This document shows positions 8,646 through 17,508 of a stretch of 64,000 bases of DNA, one piece after another. Both the position numbers and the translations under genes were made by a program. A model generated the notes under the pieces. It did no database searches and was not told the DNA's origin. It saw only the letters and a list, made by a program, of their open reading frames with translations. The stretch comes from Rubellimicrobium arenae. GTDB lineage: Bacteria > Pseudomonadota > Alphaproteobacteria > Rhodobacterales > Rhodobacteraceae. The stretch is from NCBI RefSeq assembly GCF_017916295.1, contig NZ_JAFMSS010000002.1, positions 310,001 to 374,000 on the forward strand. Reading direction: 5' to 3'. Every line of letters starts with the position of its first letter. Positions within the stretch are counted from its first letter, which is position 1.

Positions 8646-9306
8646 CGTAGGCGTCGGGGAACCCGGCGCGATGCAGCGTCCGAAGCGCGGCCTGCGCATC
8701 CTCGGACGTGGCGAAGGGACCCGCCGCGACCTGGGCCAAGAAACCGTCGCGGAGTCCCACCGCGAAACCGAGGGCGCGCAGCGCCGCAATGGTCCGCTGC
8801 ACATTGGACAGCTGTGCGTAAGCGCCGACCTGCACATAGACCGGACGGGCGTCCCGATGAGCCGCCCCTCCGCCACCGCTGACCGGCGCGGGCCGCGGGA
8901 CCGTCTGGAGCGCTGCCGTTTCCACCGGCCCGGTCCTGGCGGGGTGCGCCGAAACGGCCATCGCCGCAGCAGGCCGCGGATCGGGACTGGGCGCCACGAT
9001 CCGCCGGGCCGTCGCCGGATCGGGCAGCGGATCCAGCCAGGCCGGACGGGCCGGGGCCACGCCCTCGGGGCCATGCCGCGGCGGCAGCGGAGTTGCGGCC
9101 TTGGCGGTCCGCCGCAGGCTGGCGCTGGAGGTGCCGCTGGACTGGGACAGGCAGGCGGGCTTCGCAGGCGCGCCGGCACAGGCCATGGCGTGCCACCGCC
9201 CGAGGGGCCCGACCTGGGCGATCGTCACGCCTGTCACGGCAGCCAGCGCGACGGCGGCCCCGAAGAGCCGTCCAGTCCTCAGCCATGCCGGCCCTGCCAC
9301 CGTCAT
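8635..9306 (-). CDS. SPOR-domain cell-envelope protein
   Basis: A 223-residue protein whose C-terminal 70 residues form a SPOR domain (PVYVQVGAYAQLSNVQRT, then VAAGPFATSEDAQAAL), a fold that binds denuded septal peptidoglycan. An N-terminal hydrophobic span (LFGAAVALAAVTGVTIA) is followed by a long Pro/Ala-rich linker with two cysteines, typical of FtsN-like and RlpA-like proteins. The start at 9306 was chosen for GGAGGAACG immediately upstream; an ATG 12 codons earlier lacks this. It most likely acts at the division site in the periplasm. Confidence 0.85.
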   Translation of the reverse strand: MTVAGPAWLRTGRLFGAAVALAAVTGVTIAQVGPLGRWHAMACAGAPAKPACLSQSSGTSSASLRRTAKAATPLPPRHGPEGVAPARPAWLDPLPDPATARRIVAPSPDPRPAAAMAVSAHPARTGPVETAALQTVPRPAPVSGGGGAAHRDARPVYVQVGAYAQLSNVQRTIAALRALGFAVGLRDGFLAQVAAGPFATSEDAQAALRTLHRAGFPDAYVTR

Positions 9307-9398
9307 CGTTCCTCCGCGTTGGGCTGGCCGACCCATGCCCAAGCGAGTCGGGCGGCGATAGCCGCCCTTGCGTCAACACTCCGTTGCGGAATCGATGA

Positions 9399-10061
9399 TT
9401 ACTTGGTCCCGAACATCCGGTCGCCCGCATCCCCGAGCCCCGGCACGATGTAGCCGTGGTCGTTGAGGTGGCTGTCGATGGCCGCCGTGACGATGGCCAC
9501 GTCCGGATGCGCCTCCTGCATCCGTGCGATCCCTTCGGGCGCGGCCAGAAGGCAAAGGAACCGGATGTCCCGCGCCCCCGACTTCTTGAGCAGGTCCACG
9601 GCCGCCGCCGACGAGTTGCCGGTCGCCAACATGGGGTCCACGACGATGCAGGTCCGGTCCTCCAGATGCTGCGGCACCTTGAAGTAGTACTGCACCGGCT
9701 GGAGCGACTCCGGATCGCGGTAAAGCCCCACGAACCCCACGCGCGCCGCCGGGATGAGGTCCAGGATTCCGTCCATGAGCCCGTTCCCGGCCCGCAGGAT
9801 CGAGATGAGGGCCAGCTTCTTGCCCTCGATGGTGGGGGCCTCCATCTCGACCAGCGGCGTCTGGATGGTCTTGGTCGTCATCGGCAGGGTCCGGGTGACC
9901 TCATAGGCCAGGAGGAGGCTGATCTCGCGCAGGAGCTGCCGGAACGAGGCGGTGGACGTGTCATGCTCGCGCATGAGCGTGAGCTTGTGCTGCACCAGGG
10001 GATGATCGACGACGGTGACGGGCGCGGGCGTTCCGGGCGGGGTGTTCGGGATGTCGGTCAT
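9399..10061 (-). CDS. upp: Uracil phosphoribosyltransferase
   Basis: A 220-residue cytoplasmic enzyme that converts uracil and PRPP to UMP. The PRPP-binding segment VVDPMLATGNSSAAAV and the uracil-site region ending HGYIVPGLGDAGDRMFG are both complete. Its ATG at 10061 overlaps the stop of add by four bases (ATGA), so it is the last gene of the salvage operon cdd-deoA-deoB-add-upp and recycles free uracil released by upstream deaminases and phosphorylases. A small Pro/Thr-rich N-terminal extension precedes the conserved VVDHPLVQHKLTLMR. Confidence 0.96.
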   Translation of the reverse strand: MTDIPNTPPGTPAPVTVVDHPLVQHKLTLMREHDTSTASFRQLLREISLLLAYEVTRTLPMTTKTIQTPLVEMEAPTIEGKKLALISILRAGNGLMDGILDLIPAARVGFVGLYRDPESLQPVQYYFKVPQHLEDRTCIVVDPMLATGNSSAAAVDLLKKSGARDIRFLCLLAAPEGIARMQEAHPDVAIVTAAIDSHLNDHGYIVPGLGDAGDRMFGTK

Positions 10062-11044
10062 GCGGCCTCCAGCGTCTTTCTGATCCGGTCCTTTGTCGCC
10101 TCGTCGCAGAACGCGGCCGAGAGCGCCACCATGTTCAGCTCCGTCAGGTCGCCCTCGTTCCAGCCGAAGGTCTTGTCCAGCATCTCCCATTCGCGCGTCA
10201 TGGTGGTGCCGAAGAACGGCGGGTCGTCCGTGGACACCGTAACCTTCACCTCGCGCGCGCGCAGGGTCTCGATGGGGTGCTTCTGCCAGGATGGCACCGC
10301 GCCCAGGTAGACGTTGGATCCGGGGCACACCTCGAGGACCACGCCCGCCTCGGCGATGCGCTCCATGAGGGCGGGGTCCCTGGCCGCCGCGATCCCGTGC
10401 CCGATCCGTTCGGGGCGCAGGTCGCGCAGCGTGTCGGCGACCATGCCGGGCCCGCCCCATTCGCCCGCATGGCAGGTGAGCCTCAGCCCCGCCTCGCGCG
10501 CGAGGTCGAAGCTCCAGGCATAATCCTTGGGGGCGCCCACCGTCTCGGCCCCGGCCATCCCAAATCCGGTGACAAACCCGCCCATCGTCTCGGCCGCGCA
10601 GAGCGCCGCGCGCTTGGCCTTGTCCGGCCCGAAATGCCGGATGCAGGTCACGATGGTCCGCAGCGTGATCCCGGCCCTGGCCTCGGCCTCGCAGGCGGCG
10701 TCCTCGATGGCGGCGATGTGGTCGCGCCAGGACTCGACGTCCCCGCCCCCGCAAAAGTCAGGGGAAACGAAGGCCTCGGAATAGACGACGCCGTTCGCGG
10801 CGCTTTCCTCCAGCACCGCCAGGGTCAGGCGCCGGTAGTCCTCGGGCGAGGTCAGCACGGAGCAGGCGGCCTCGTAGACCTTCAGGAAATGTTCGAAGCT
10901 CCCCGTGCGGTAGCCGCCCCGCTCGTCGAAGATACCCGAGATGTCGATGGACTTCTCGGCGGCCATGCCGCGGATGAAGCTGGGCGGCGCGGCACCCTCC
11001 AGATGGAGGTGCAGTTCCACCTTGGAAAGGTCCTTCCAGCTCAC
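10058..11044 (-). CDS. add: Adenosine deaminase
   Basis: A 328-residue zinc hydrolase converting adenosine or deoxyadenosine to inosine. The metal and catalytic motifs are HLHLEGA near the start, CHAGEWGGP with its zinc-adjacent His, RIGHGI and STDDPPFFGT. It starts with GTG at 11044, overlapping the deoB stop as GTGA, and its own stop overlaps upp. The choice of adenosine over adenine rests on family resemblance (long form with AxxFIRGMAAEKS) and on operon neighbours acting on nucleosides; adenine deaminase is a weaker alternative. Confidence 0.9.
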   Translation of the reverse strand: MSWKDLSKVELHLHLEGAAPPSFIRGMAAEKSIDISGIFDERGGYRTGSFEHFLKVYEAACSVLTSPEDYRRLTLAVLEESAANGVVYSEAFVSPDFCGGGDVESWRDHIAAIEDAACEAEARAGITLRTIVTCIRHFGPDKAKRAALCAAETMGGFVTGFGMAGAETVGAPKDYAWSFDLAREAGLRLTCHAGEWGGPGMVADTLRDLRPERIGHGIAAARDPALMERIAEAGVVLEVCPGSNVYLGAVPSWQKHPIETLRAREVKVTVSTDDPPFFGTTMTREWEMLDKTFGWNEGDLTELNMVALSAAFCDEATKDRIRKTLEAA

Positions 11045-12216
11045 AGCACGCTCCTCCCCTGCCCCTGGGCGGGCACCCCCAGGTGCGCCGCCACGGACGC
11101 GCCCACATCCGCGAACCCCATCAGGCCCAGCCCCCTCGCGCTGATCCCGTGAATCAGCACCGGGACCCGCTCGCGCGTATGGTCGGTGCCGCTCCAGGTC
11201 GGGTCGTTGCCATGGTCGGCCGTGATCACGAGCAGGTCCCCGGCCTTCAGCCGCGAGATCAGCTCCGCCATCCCGGCGTCGAACCATTCGAGCTGCCGGG
11301 CGTACCCGGCCGCATCCCGCCGGTGGCCGTAGTCGGTGTCGAACTCCACGAAGTTGGCGAAGGTCAGCGAGCCGTCCTCGGCCTCCGCGGCCAGCCGGTG
11401 CAGGTGTTCCATCAGCTCCCGGTCCGGTCCCTTGGACAGCGTGTCGATGCCGCGCATCGAGAAGATGTCGCCGATTTTTCCTACCGCATGGACCCGCCGC
11501 CCGGCCCCCTGCACCCAGTCGCAGAGCGTCGGCGCGGGCGGCGCAATGGCGAAGTCGCGCCGGTAGGGCGTGCGCCTGAAGCTTCCCGGGCCGCCGATAA
11601 AGGGCCGGGCGATGACCCGGCCCACGCGCATCCTGTGCAGCGTCGGCGCCAGGTCGCGGCAAAGGTCGATCAGCCGGTCGCGCCCGAAGGCCTCCTCGTG
11701 GGCCGCGATCTGGAAGACCGAGTCGACCGAGGTGTAGCAGATCGGCCAGCCGGTCCGGAGATGCTCCTCGCCCAGGTCGTCGATGATCGCGGTGCCCGAA
11801 GCATGCCTGTTCCCGAGAATGCCGTCCGTTCCGGCAAGCCGGCAGACCTCGGCCACCAGATCCGGCGGAAAGGCGGGCTCTGCCTTGGGGAAGTAATGCC
11901 AGTCCCAGGGCACCGGGACCCCCGCGAGCTCCCAATGGCCCGATGGGGTATCCTTGCCCCTGCTGATCTCCGTCGCCGCGCCCCAGGCGCCGGCCGGGGT
12001 GGCGGTCAACTCGGGCAGGTCCAGCCCCGAGGCAAGCCTGACCGCAGGGCCGAGCCCCAGCCGCGCGAGGGTCGGGACCTTCAGCCCCACCTCGGCCGCG
12101 ATATGGCCGATGGTGTTGGCGCCCGTGTCGGGGCGATCCCCGTTGAAGTACTGGTCGGCGTCAGGCGCCCCGCCGATGCCCACCGAATCCATGACGACCA
12201 GGAAGGCGCGCGTCAT
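11041..12216 (-). CDS. deoB: Phosphopentomutase
   Basis: A 391-residue alkaline-phosphatase-fold enzyme interconverting (deoxy)ribose 1-phosphate and 5-phosphate. The metal-binding DSVGIGGAPDA at the N-terminus, DTGANTIGHIA and the C-terminal TADHGNDP / DHTRERVPVL blocks are all present, and the length is normal. It starts at 12216, overlapping the deoA stop by four bases. It channels pentose 1-phosphate released by the thymidine phosphorylase into deoC or the pentose phosphate pathway; no deoC is visible in the window. Confidence 0.95.
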   Translation of the reverse strand: MTRAFLVVMDSVGIGGAPDADQYFNGDRPDTGANTIGHIAAEVGLKVPTLARLGLGPAVRLASGLDLPELTATPAGAWGAATEISRGKDTPSGHWELAGVPVPWDWHYFPKAEPAFPPDLVAEVCRLAGTDGILGNRHASGTAIIDDLGEEHLRTGWPICYTSVDSVFQIAAHEEAFGRDRLIDLCRDLAPTLHRMRVGRVIARPFIGGPGSFRRTPYRRDFAIAPPAPTLCDWVQGAGRRVHAVGKIGDIFSMRGIDTLSKGPDRELMEHLHRLAAEAEDGSLTFANFVEFDTDYGHRRDAAGYARQLEWFDAGMAELISRLKAGDLLVITADHGNDPTWSGTDHTRERVPVLIHGISARGLGLMGFADVGASVAAHLGVPAQGQGRSVL

Positions 12217-13529
12217 CCCACGCGCTCCCTCACCAGGGGTCCGATCCTGGCTGCCTGGCCGATCCGGATCGCGGCCCGGACCGCGTCGGCGGCCGCCCGG
12301 GCCGCCGCCTCGTCGCGCGCATGGACCAGGGCCAGCGGCTCCCCCTGCGACACCCGGGCGCCACGCTTGAGCACCTGGGTCAGGCCCACGGCAGGATCGA
12401 CGGGGTCGGTCTCCCTCGTCCGCCCGCCGCCCAGGGCCACGACCGCGAGGCCAAGCGCCTCCCCGTCCACCTCGGCCACGACCCCGGCCTCGCCAGCGGG
12501 GACCTCGATCACGACGGGGGCCTTGGGCAGCCGCCCGCGCCAGGTGGAGGCCAGGTCCGGCGGGCCGCCCATCATCGCGACCATCCGCTCGAACCGCTCC
12601 ATGGCGGCGCCCGAGGCGATAGCCTGCGCAATCTGTTCCTCGCCTTCGCCCTCGGACTGACCAGCCAGCGCGAGAAGGCGTCCCCCCAGCGCCACGGTAA
12701 GGTCGTGCAGGCGCGGCGCGACCTCCCGCCGGCCTTCCATCACCTCCAGGCACAAGGCCACCTCGACCGCGTTGCCCAGGGCCGGGCAAAGCGGCTCGTC
12801 CATGTCGGTGACGAAAGCCGCCGTCGGGCACCCGGCCCCGTTCGCGGTGGCGACCAGCGCCTCGGCCAGCGCCAAGGCCTCCGCATCCGTCTTCATGAAG
12901 GCGCCCGAGCCGCATTTCACGTCCAGCACCAGCCCGTCCAGCCCAGCCGCCAGCTTCTTGGACAGGATGGAGGCCGTGATGAGGTCAATGCTTTCGACGG
13001 TCCCGCTGACGTCCCGGATCGCATAAAGCCGCCGGTCGGCGGGCGCGATCTCGGCGGTGGCGCCCGCGATGGCGCAGCCGACCTCGCCGACGATCCGGCG
13101 CAGCCGGTCCTCGGACACCTTGGGCTCGACGCCGGGGATCGCCTCCATCTTGTCCAGCGTCCCGCCCGTGTGCCCCAGACCCCGGCCCGAGATCATCGGC
13201 ACCGCCACGCCGCAGGCCGCGAGCGCGGGCGCGAGGATCAGCGACACCGCATCCCCCACGCCCCCGGTCGAGTGCTTGTCGAGCACCGGCCGGTCGAGCC
13301 GCCAATCCAGCACCCGCCCCGAGTCCCGCATGGCGAGCGTCAGCGCCACCCGCCCCTGCTCTCCCAGCCCCCTCAGGCACACGGCCATCGCGAAGGCCCC
13401 GGCCTGCGCGTCCGTGACGGCCCCGCTGGCCAGGCCGCGCGCGAACCAGCGCAGCTCGTTCTCGGTGGGCGTTTCCCCGCGCCGGAGCCGCCCGTTCACC
13501 CAGCGCGCGTCGAGCCGGGGTTCCATCAT
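12213..13529 (-). CDS. deoA: Thymidine phosphorylase
   Basis: A 438-residue pyrimidine nucleoside phosphorylase that splits thymidine or deoxyuridine with phosphate. The phosphate and substrate motifs DKHSTGGVGDAVSL, SGRGLGHTGGTLDKMEAIPG (family signature, split here by only conservative changes), KKLAAGLDGLVLDVK and the C-terminal PYNP domain are complete. The start at 13529 (MMEPRL) overlaps the cdd stop as ATGA; the second ATG at 13526 is an alternative. It sits second in the five-gene salvage operon. Confidence 0.95.
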   Translation of the reverse strand: MMEPRLDARWVNGRLRRGETPTENELRWFARGLASGAVTDAQAGAFAMAVCLRGLGEQGRVALTLAMRDSGRVLDWRLDRPVLDKHSTGGVGDAVSLILAPALAACGVAVPMISGRGLGHTGGTLDKMEAIPGVEPKVSEDRLRRIVGEVGCAIAGATAEIAPADRRLYAIRDVSGTVESIDLITASILSKKLAAGLDGLVLDVKCGSGAFMKTDAEALALAEALVATANGAGCPTAAFVTDMDEPLCPALGNAVEVALCLEVMEGRREVAPRLHDLTVALGGRLLALAGQSEGEGEEQIAQAIASGAAMERFERMVAMMGGPPDLASTWRGRLPKAPVVIEVPAGEAGVVAEVDGEALGLAVVALGGGRTRETDPVDPAVGLTQVLKRGARVSQGEPLALVHARDEAAARAAADAVRAAIRIGQAARIGPLVRERVG

Positions 13530-13912
13530 GCCATGTCCCGGTCCGTGAAGGCGCCAGGGAGCAGCTCGGCCACGGTCGTTTCCTGCCGGGCGCCGCGCGT
13601 GGTGGCCAGGGTGACCCTGACGTCGCCCGCCCCGAACTCGGCCAGCTTCTGCCGGCAGCCGCCGCAGGGCGGGACCGGCCGGGGGGCATCGGCGATCACC
13701 GCGACCTCGGCGATCCGGGTCTCTCCGGCCGCGACCATGGCCGCGATGGCCCCGGCCTCGGCGCAGGTGCCTTCGGGGTAGGCCGCATTCTCGACGTTCA
13801 CGCCCAGGTAGACCTGGCCCGACCCGGCCCGGATCGCCGCGCCGACCTTGAAGTTGGAATAGGGCGCATAGGCGTTCCCGCGCACCTGGGCGGCGGCTTC
13901 GACGAGCGTCAT
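13526..13912 (-). CDS. cdd: Cytidine deaminase
   Basis: A 128-residue tetrameric-type cytidine deaminase. The zinc ligands appear as CAEAGA and PCGGCRQ, with FKVGAA and NVENAAYPEGTCAE preceding. The start at 13912 (MTLVEAA) is preceded by GGAAGGAG; an upstream in-frame codon at 13939 would add nine unlikely residues. It is the first gene of the salvage operon and supplies deoxyuridine/uridine to deoA. All four downstream genes are joined to it by four-base overlaps. Confidence 0.95.
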   Translation of the reverse strand: MTLVEAAAQVRGNAYAPYSNFKVGAAIRAGSGQVYLGVNVENAAYPEGTCAEAGAIAAMVAAGETRIAEVAVIADAPRPVPPCGGCRQKLAEFGAGDVRVTLATTRGARQETTVAELLPGAFTDRDMA

Positions 13913-13995
13913 GGGCTGGCTCCTTCCGTTTGGCCGCAACTCTGGTCAGGCGGAGGGTCCGGCGCAAGACGGCGCGACCCGGGCCGCCCGGGACG

Positions 13996-15102
13996 TTACG
14001 CCGGGTTTTTCGCCGGGGCTGTCGCGAAGCGCCCCGGAAGGGCCACTTCCAACAGCTCCAGATCCTCCGAAGGGGCCGACCATCGGGTCGCCATCCCGGG
14101 CGGGATCACGAAGGCGTCGCCCTGGGAGAGGGTGTAGGCGTCCTTGCCCTCGCCCTCCAGCGTCAGGCCGCCCCGCATCACGAAGCCGAACAGGATGTCG
14201 GCGTCATGGGTGGCCCAGCCCGCCTCGCCCGCGCCGGGACGGACGACCTGCACGCCGGCCACGCCGCCCGTGTTGTCGGCGATGGTGGTGTCCCGCGCCT
14301 CGAAGCCCCCAAGACGGAAGGGCGACCAGACCGCGCCCTCGGCCTGGTTGTGGACGAAGCGCTGGCCATCCCATTCCCGGTCCGGACGGAGATGCGGTGT
14401 GGGCAGCGCCATGTCATGGTCGATCTCGGTCACGTGCTCGGCGGGGACGCCGATCTCGATCACTTCGATGCCGTCGGAGGCCTCGAGGACCCGGTGGCGG
14501 ATCCGGGGCGGCTGGATGAAGCAGTCGCCGGCATGAAGGCGGCGCGGCCCGCCCTGGTCCTCGTAAAGGACATCCACCCATCCCTTGATGCAGAAGATGA
14601 GCTGGAAGCCCACCTTGTGGAAATGCACCATGTCCGGCACCGGCCCGCCGTCCGGAATGCGGATGTGGGACGCGATCATCGCGCCGCCGAGCCGCGACGG
14701 CACCAGGTCGCGGTAGTGCATCCCGGCGCGGCCGATGACCCAGGGCGCCTGGTCGGCCAGCCGTCGCACGACAAAGGCGTGTTGCGTCGCGGGCAGCACG
14801 AGGGGCGGGTTCAGTTCATCGATCTCGACCCGCGTGCCGCCGGGCGAGGTCAGCGCCCGCTCTCCGCCGGCAAAGCCAGCATCGTCGGTCAGGAGCCGCA
14901 GCATCCCCGGCGTCCCGGGCTCCTGCACCAGCCGGACGCGCAGCCCGTGGCCGGAGAGCACCGCCACCGCCGGGTCGTCGGCGGGGTAGATCATGTCGAG
15001 CCGCATCTTCAGGGTTCGCGTGAAGAACGGCAGGTCGGCCCGGAGGTCCGTGGTGGGCAGCCGCGCCTCGGCGCGGATCTCGGCGGCTTGGGTCAGGGTC
15101 AT
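13996..15102 (-). CDS. VOC-like and double-cupin fusion protein
   Basis: A 368-residue protein that looks like three small beta-domains in series. Residues about 15-90 match a VOC/glyoxalase-like half (TDLRADLPFFTRTLKMRLDM, then GLRVRLVQEP). Residues about 165-245 form a cupin with HFHKVGFQ and GDCFIQPPRIRH, and residues about 280-360 form a second cupin with DAFVIPPGMATRW. Cupin 1 keeps plausible metal-binding His residues; cupin 2 has fewer. No signal peptide. It lies 83 bases upstream of cdd on the same strand and divergent from maeB. The substrate is unknown; family members are often annotated only as cupin proteins. Confidence 0.75.
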   Translation of the reverse strand: MTLTQAAEIRAEARLPTTDLRADLPFFTRTLKMRLDMIYPADDPAVAVLSGHGLRVRLVQEPGTPGMLRLLTDDAGFAGGERALTSPGGTRVEIDELNPPLVLPATQHAFVVRRLADQAPWVIGRAGMHYRDLVPSRLGGAMIASHIRIPDGGPVPDMVHFHKVGFQLIFCIKGWVDVLYEDQGGPRRLHAGDCFIQPPRIRHRVLEASDGIEVIEIGVPAEHVTEIDHDMALPTPHLRPDREWDGQRFVHNQAEGAVWSPFRLGGFEARDTTIADNTGGVAGVQVVRPGAGEAGWATHDADILFGFVMRGGLTLEGEGKDAYTLSQGDAFVIPPGMATRWSAPSEDLELLEVALPGRFATAPAKNPA

Positions 15103-15135
15103 GATGCGGGGAACCCTGATGGCCGCGTCATGCCT

Positions 15136-15163
15136 TTGCAAGGGCCCGGCGCCATGCTTATAG
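15136..15163 (+). promoter_or_regulatory. Sigma-70-type promoter for maeB
   Basis: TTGCAA, a 16-base spacer, then TTATAG, ending 33 bases before the maeB ATG. The match to the housekeeping consensus is good for a high-GC genome, and nothing comparable is seen elsewhere in this gap. Confidence 0.5.
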
Positions 15164-15195
15164 CAGCCAAAACAGGCGGGCGCGGGAGAGCGAGC

Positions 15196-17475
15196 ATGGC
15201 CGACGACGGCAAGGACGGACTGCGGCAGGCCGCGCTGGACTACCACCGTTTCCCGCGGCCCGGAAAGCTCGAGATCCGGGCCACCAAGCCCCTGGCCAAC
15301 GGCCGCGACCTGGCCCGCGCCTATTCGCCCGGCGTGGCGGAGGCCTGCCTGGAGATCCGCGCGAACCCGCAGACGGCCCGCGACTACACCTCGCGCGGGA
15401 ACCTCGTGGCGGTGGTGTCGAACGGCACGGCCGTTCTGGGCCTTGGGAACATCGGCGCGCTGGCCTCGAAGCCGGTGATGGAGGGCAAGGCGGTGCTCTT
15501 CAAGAAGTTCGCCAACATCGACTGCTTCGACATCGAGCTGAACGAAGCCGACCCCGAGAAGCTGGCCGAGATCGTCTGCGCGCTCGAGCCCACCTTCGGC
15601 GCCATCAACCTCGAGGACATCAAGGCGCCGGACTGCTTCACCGTCGAACGGATCTGCCGCGAGCGGATGAACATCCCGGTCTTCCACGATGACCAGCACG
15701 GGACCGCCATCGTCGTGGGCGCGGCGACCACCAACGCCCTGCGCGTCGTCGGCAAGGACTGGGCCGACATCAAGGTCGTCTCGACCGGTGGCGGCGCGGC
15801 AGGGATCGCCTGCCTCGACATGCTGGTGAAGCTGGGAGTGCGGCGCGAGAACATCTGGCTCTGCGACCTCGCCGGGCTGGTCCACGCGGGCCGCGAGGCC
15901 GAGATGACGCCCCAGAAGGCCGCCTACGCCCAGGGCACCACGCCCGCGACGCTCGACGACGTGATCGGGGGCGCGGACATGTTCCTGGGCCTGTCCGGCC
16001 CGAACGTCCTCAAGCCCGAGATGGTCGCCAAGATGGCCGACCGCCCGATCATCTTCGCCCTCGCCAACCCCTCGCCCGAGATCATGCCCGACGCGGCCCG
16101 CGCCGCCGCCCCTGGTGCCGTGATCGCCACGGGCCGGTCGGACTTTCCGAACCAGGTCAACAACGTGCTTTGCTTTCCCTTCATCTTCCGGGGTGCGCTG
16201 GACGTGGGCGCGACCACCATCAACGACGAGATGAAGCTGGCCTGCATCGAAGGCATCGCCGAGTTGGCCCGGCAGACCACCTCGGCCGAGGCCGCCGCCG
16301 CCTACCACGGCGAGGAGATGACCTTCGGCCCCGACTACCTGATCCCCAAGCCCTTCGACCCGCGCCTGATGGGCGTCGTCGCCACGGCGGTCGCGCGCGC
16401 GGCGATGGAATCGGGCGTGGCGACCCGGCCCATCGCCGACCTCGACGCCTACCGGGACGAACTGAACGGCTCGGTCTTCCGCTCCGCCCTCATCATGCGC
16501 CCTGTCTTCGAGGCGTCCAAGCACGCCGCCCGCCGCATCGTCTTCGCCGAGGGCGAGGACGAGCGGGTCCTGCGCACGGCGGCGGCGATGCTGGAAGAGA
16601 CCGACGACAAGCCCATCCTCATCGGACGGCCCGAAGTCGTGGACGTCCGCTGCCGCCGCCTGGGCCTGCCCATCCGCCCGGACCGCGACTTCGAGCTGGT
16701 GAACCCCGAATCCGACGCGCGCTATCGCGACTACTGGGGCACCTACCACGAGCTGATGGCCCGGCGCGGCGTGACCCCGGACACCGCGCGGGCGATCATG
16801 CGGACGAACGCCACCGCCATCGGCGCGGTCATGGTCCACCGGAGCGAAGCCGACAGCCTCATCTGCGGCACCTTCGGCCAGTACCTTTGGCACCTCACCT
16901 ATGTCCGGCAGGTCCTGGCCCGCGGCGGCCTGCGGCCCCAGGGCGCCCTGTCGCTGATGATCCTCGAGGACGGCCCGCTGTTCATCGCCGACACCCAGGT
17001 CCACCCCGATCCCACGCCCGAGCAGGTCGTGGACGCCGCCATCGGTGCCGCCCGCCACGCCCGCCGCTTTGGCGTCACCCCCAAGGTGGCCCTCTGCTCC
17101 CAAAGCCAGTTCGGCAACCTCGACACCACGTCGGGCCACAAGATGCGGCAGGCCATGGACCTTCTCGCGCAGCGCGAGCCGGACTTCGCCTACGAGGGCG
17201 AGATGACGGTGGACGCCGCGCTCGATCCCGAACTGCGCGAACGGCTTCTGCCGGGCAACCGGCTTGAGGGGGTGGCGAACATCCTCATCTTCGCCGGGAC
17301 CGACACGGCGTCGGGCGTGCGCAACATCCTCAAGATGAAGGCGCGCGCTCTGGAGGTGGGGCCGATCCTGATGGGCATGGGCAACCGCGCCCATATCGTG
17401 ACGCCGTCCATCACGGCGCGCGGCCTCCTCAACATGAGCGCCATCGCGGGCACGCCGGTCCAGCACTACAGCTGA
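15196..17475 (+). CDS. maeB: NADP-dependent malic enzyme with phosphotransacetylase-like C-terminus
   Basis: A 759-residue two-part enzyme. Residues about 1-430 are a malic enzyme (malate to pyruvate plus CO2) with SPGVAEACLEI, FHDDQHGTAIVVGAA, the STGGGAAGIACLDML nucleotide loop and FALANPSPEI. Residues about 435-759 resemble phosphotransacetylase (RIVFAEGEDERVLRTA), a domain that in this family is regulatory and usually inactive. The length equals rhizobial DME/TME proteins. The start follows AGGCGGGCGCGGGAGAG. NADP preference is inferred from the family. It supplies pyruvate and NADPH during growth on C4 acids or fatty acids. Confidence 0.94.
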   Translation: MADDGKDGLRQAALDYHRFPRPGKLEIRATKPLANGRDLARAYSPGVAEACLEIRANPQTARDYTSRGNLVAVVSNGTAVLGLGNIGALASKPVMEGKAVLFKKFANIDCFDIELNEADPEKLAEIVCALEPTFGAINLEDIKAPDCFTVERICRERMNIPVFHDDQHGTAIVVGAATTNALRVVGKDWADIKVVSTGGGAAGIACLDMLVKLGVRRENIWLCDLAGLVHAGREAEMTPQKAAYAQGTTPATLDDVIGGADMFLGLSGPNVLKPEMVAKMADRPIIFALANPSPEIMPDAARAAAPGAVIATGRSDFPNQVNNVLCFPFIFRGALDVGATTINDEMKLACIEGIAELARQTTSAEAAAAYHGEEMTFGPDYLIPKPFDPRLMGVVATAVARAAMESGVATRPIADLDAYRDELNGSVFRSALIMRPVFEASKHAARRIVFAEGEDERVLRTAAAMLEETDDKPILIGRPEVVDVRCRRLGLPIRPDRDFELVNPESDARYRDYWGTYHELMARRGVTPDTARAIMRTNATAIGAVMVHRSEADSLICGTFGQYLWHLTYVRQVLARGGLRPQGALSLMILEDGPLFIADTQVHPDPTPEQVVDAAIGAARHARRFGVTPKVALCSQSQFGNLDTTSGHKMRQAMDLLAQREPDFAYEGEMTVDAALDPELRERLLPGNRLEGVANILIFAGTDTASGVRNILKMKARALEVGPILMGMGNRAHIVTPSITARGLLNMSAIAGTPVQHYS

Positions 17476-17508
17476 CCGGCCGCCCTGCGGTCTGGCCCCC
17501 TCCCCGGC

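Noticed and set aside
13996..17466. Extension of the cupin gene frame through the whole of maeB (minus strand)
   Set aside because: Upstream of 15102 the translation is His/Arg/Asp-rich noise; the conserved protein and its start at 15102 are clear.
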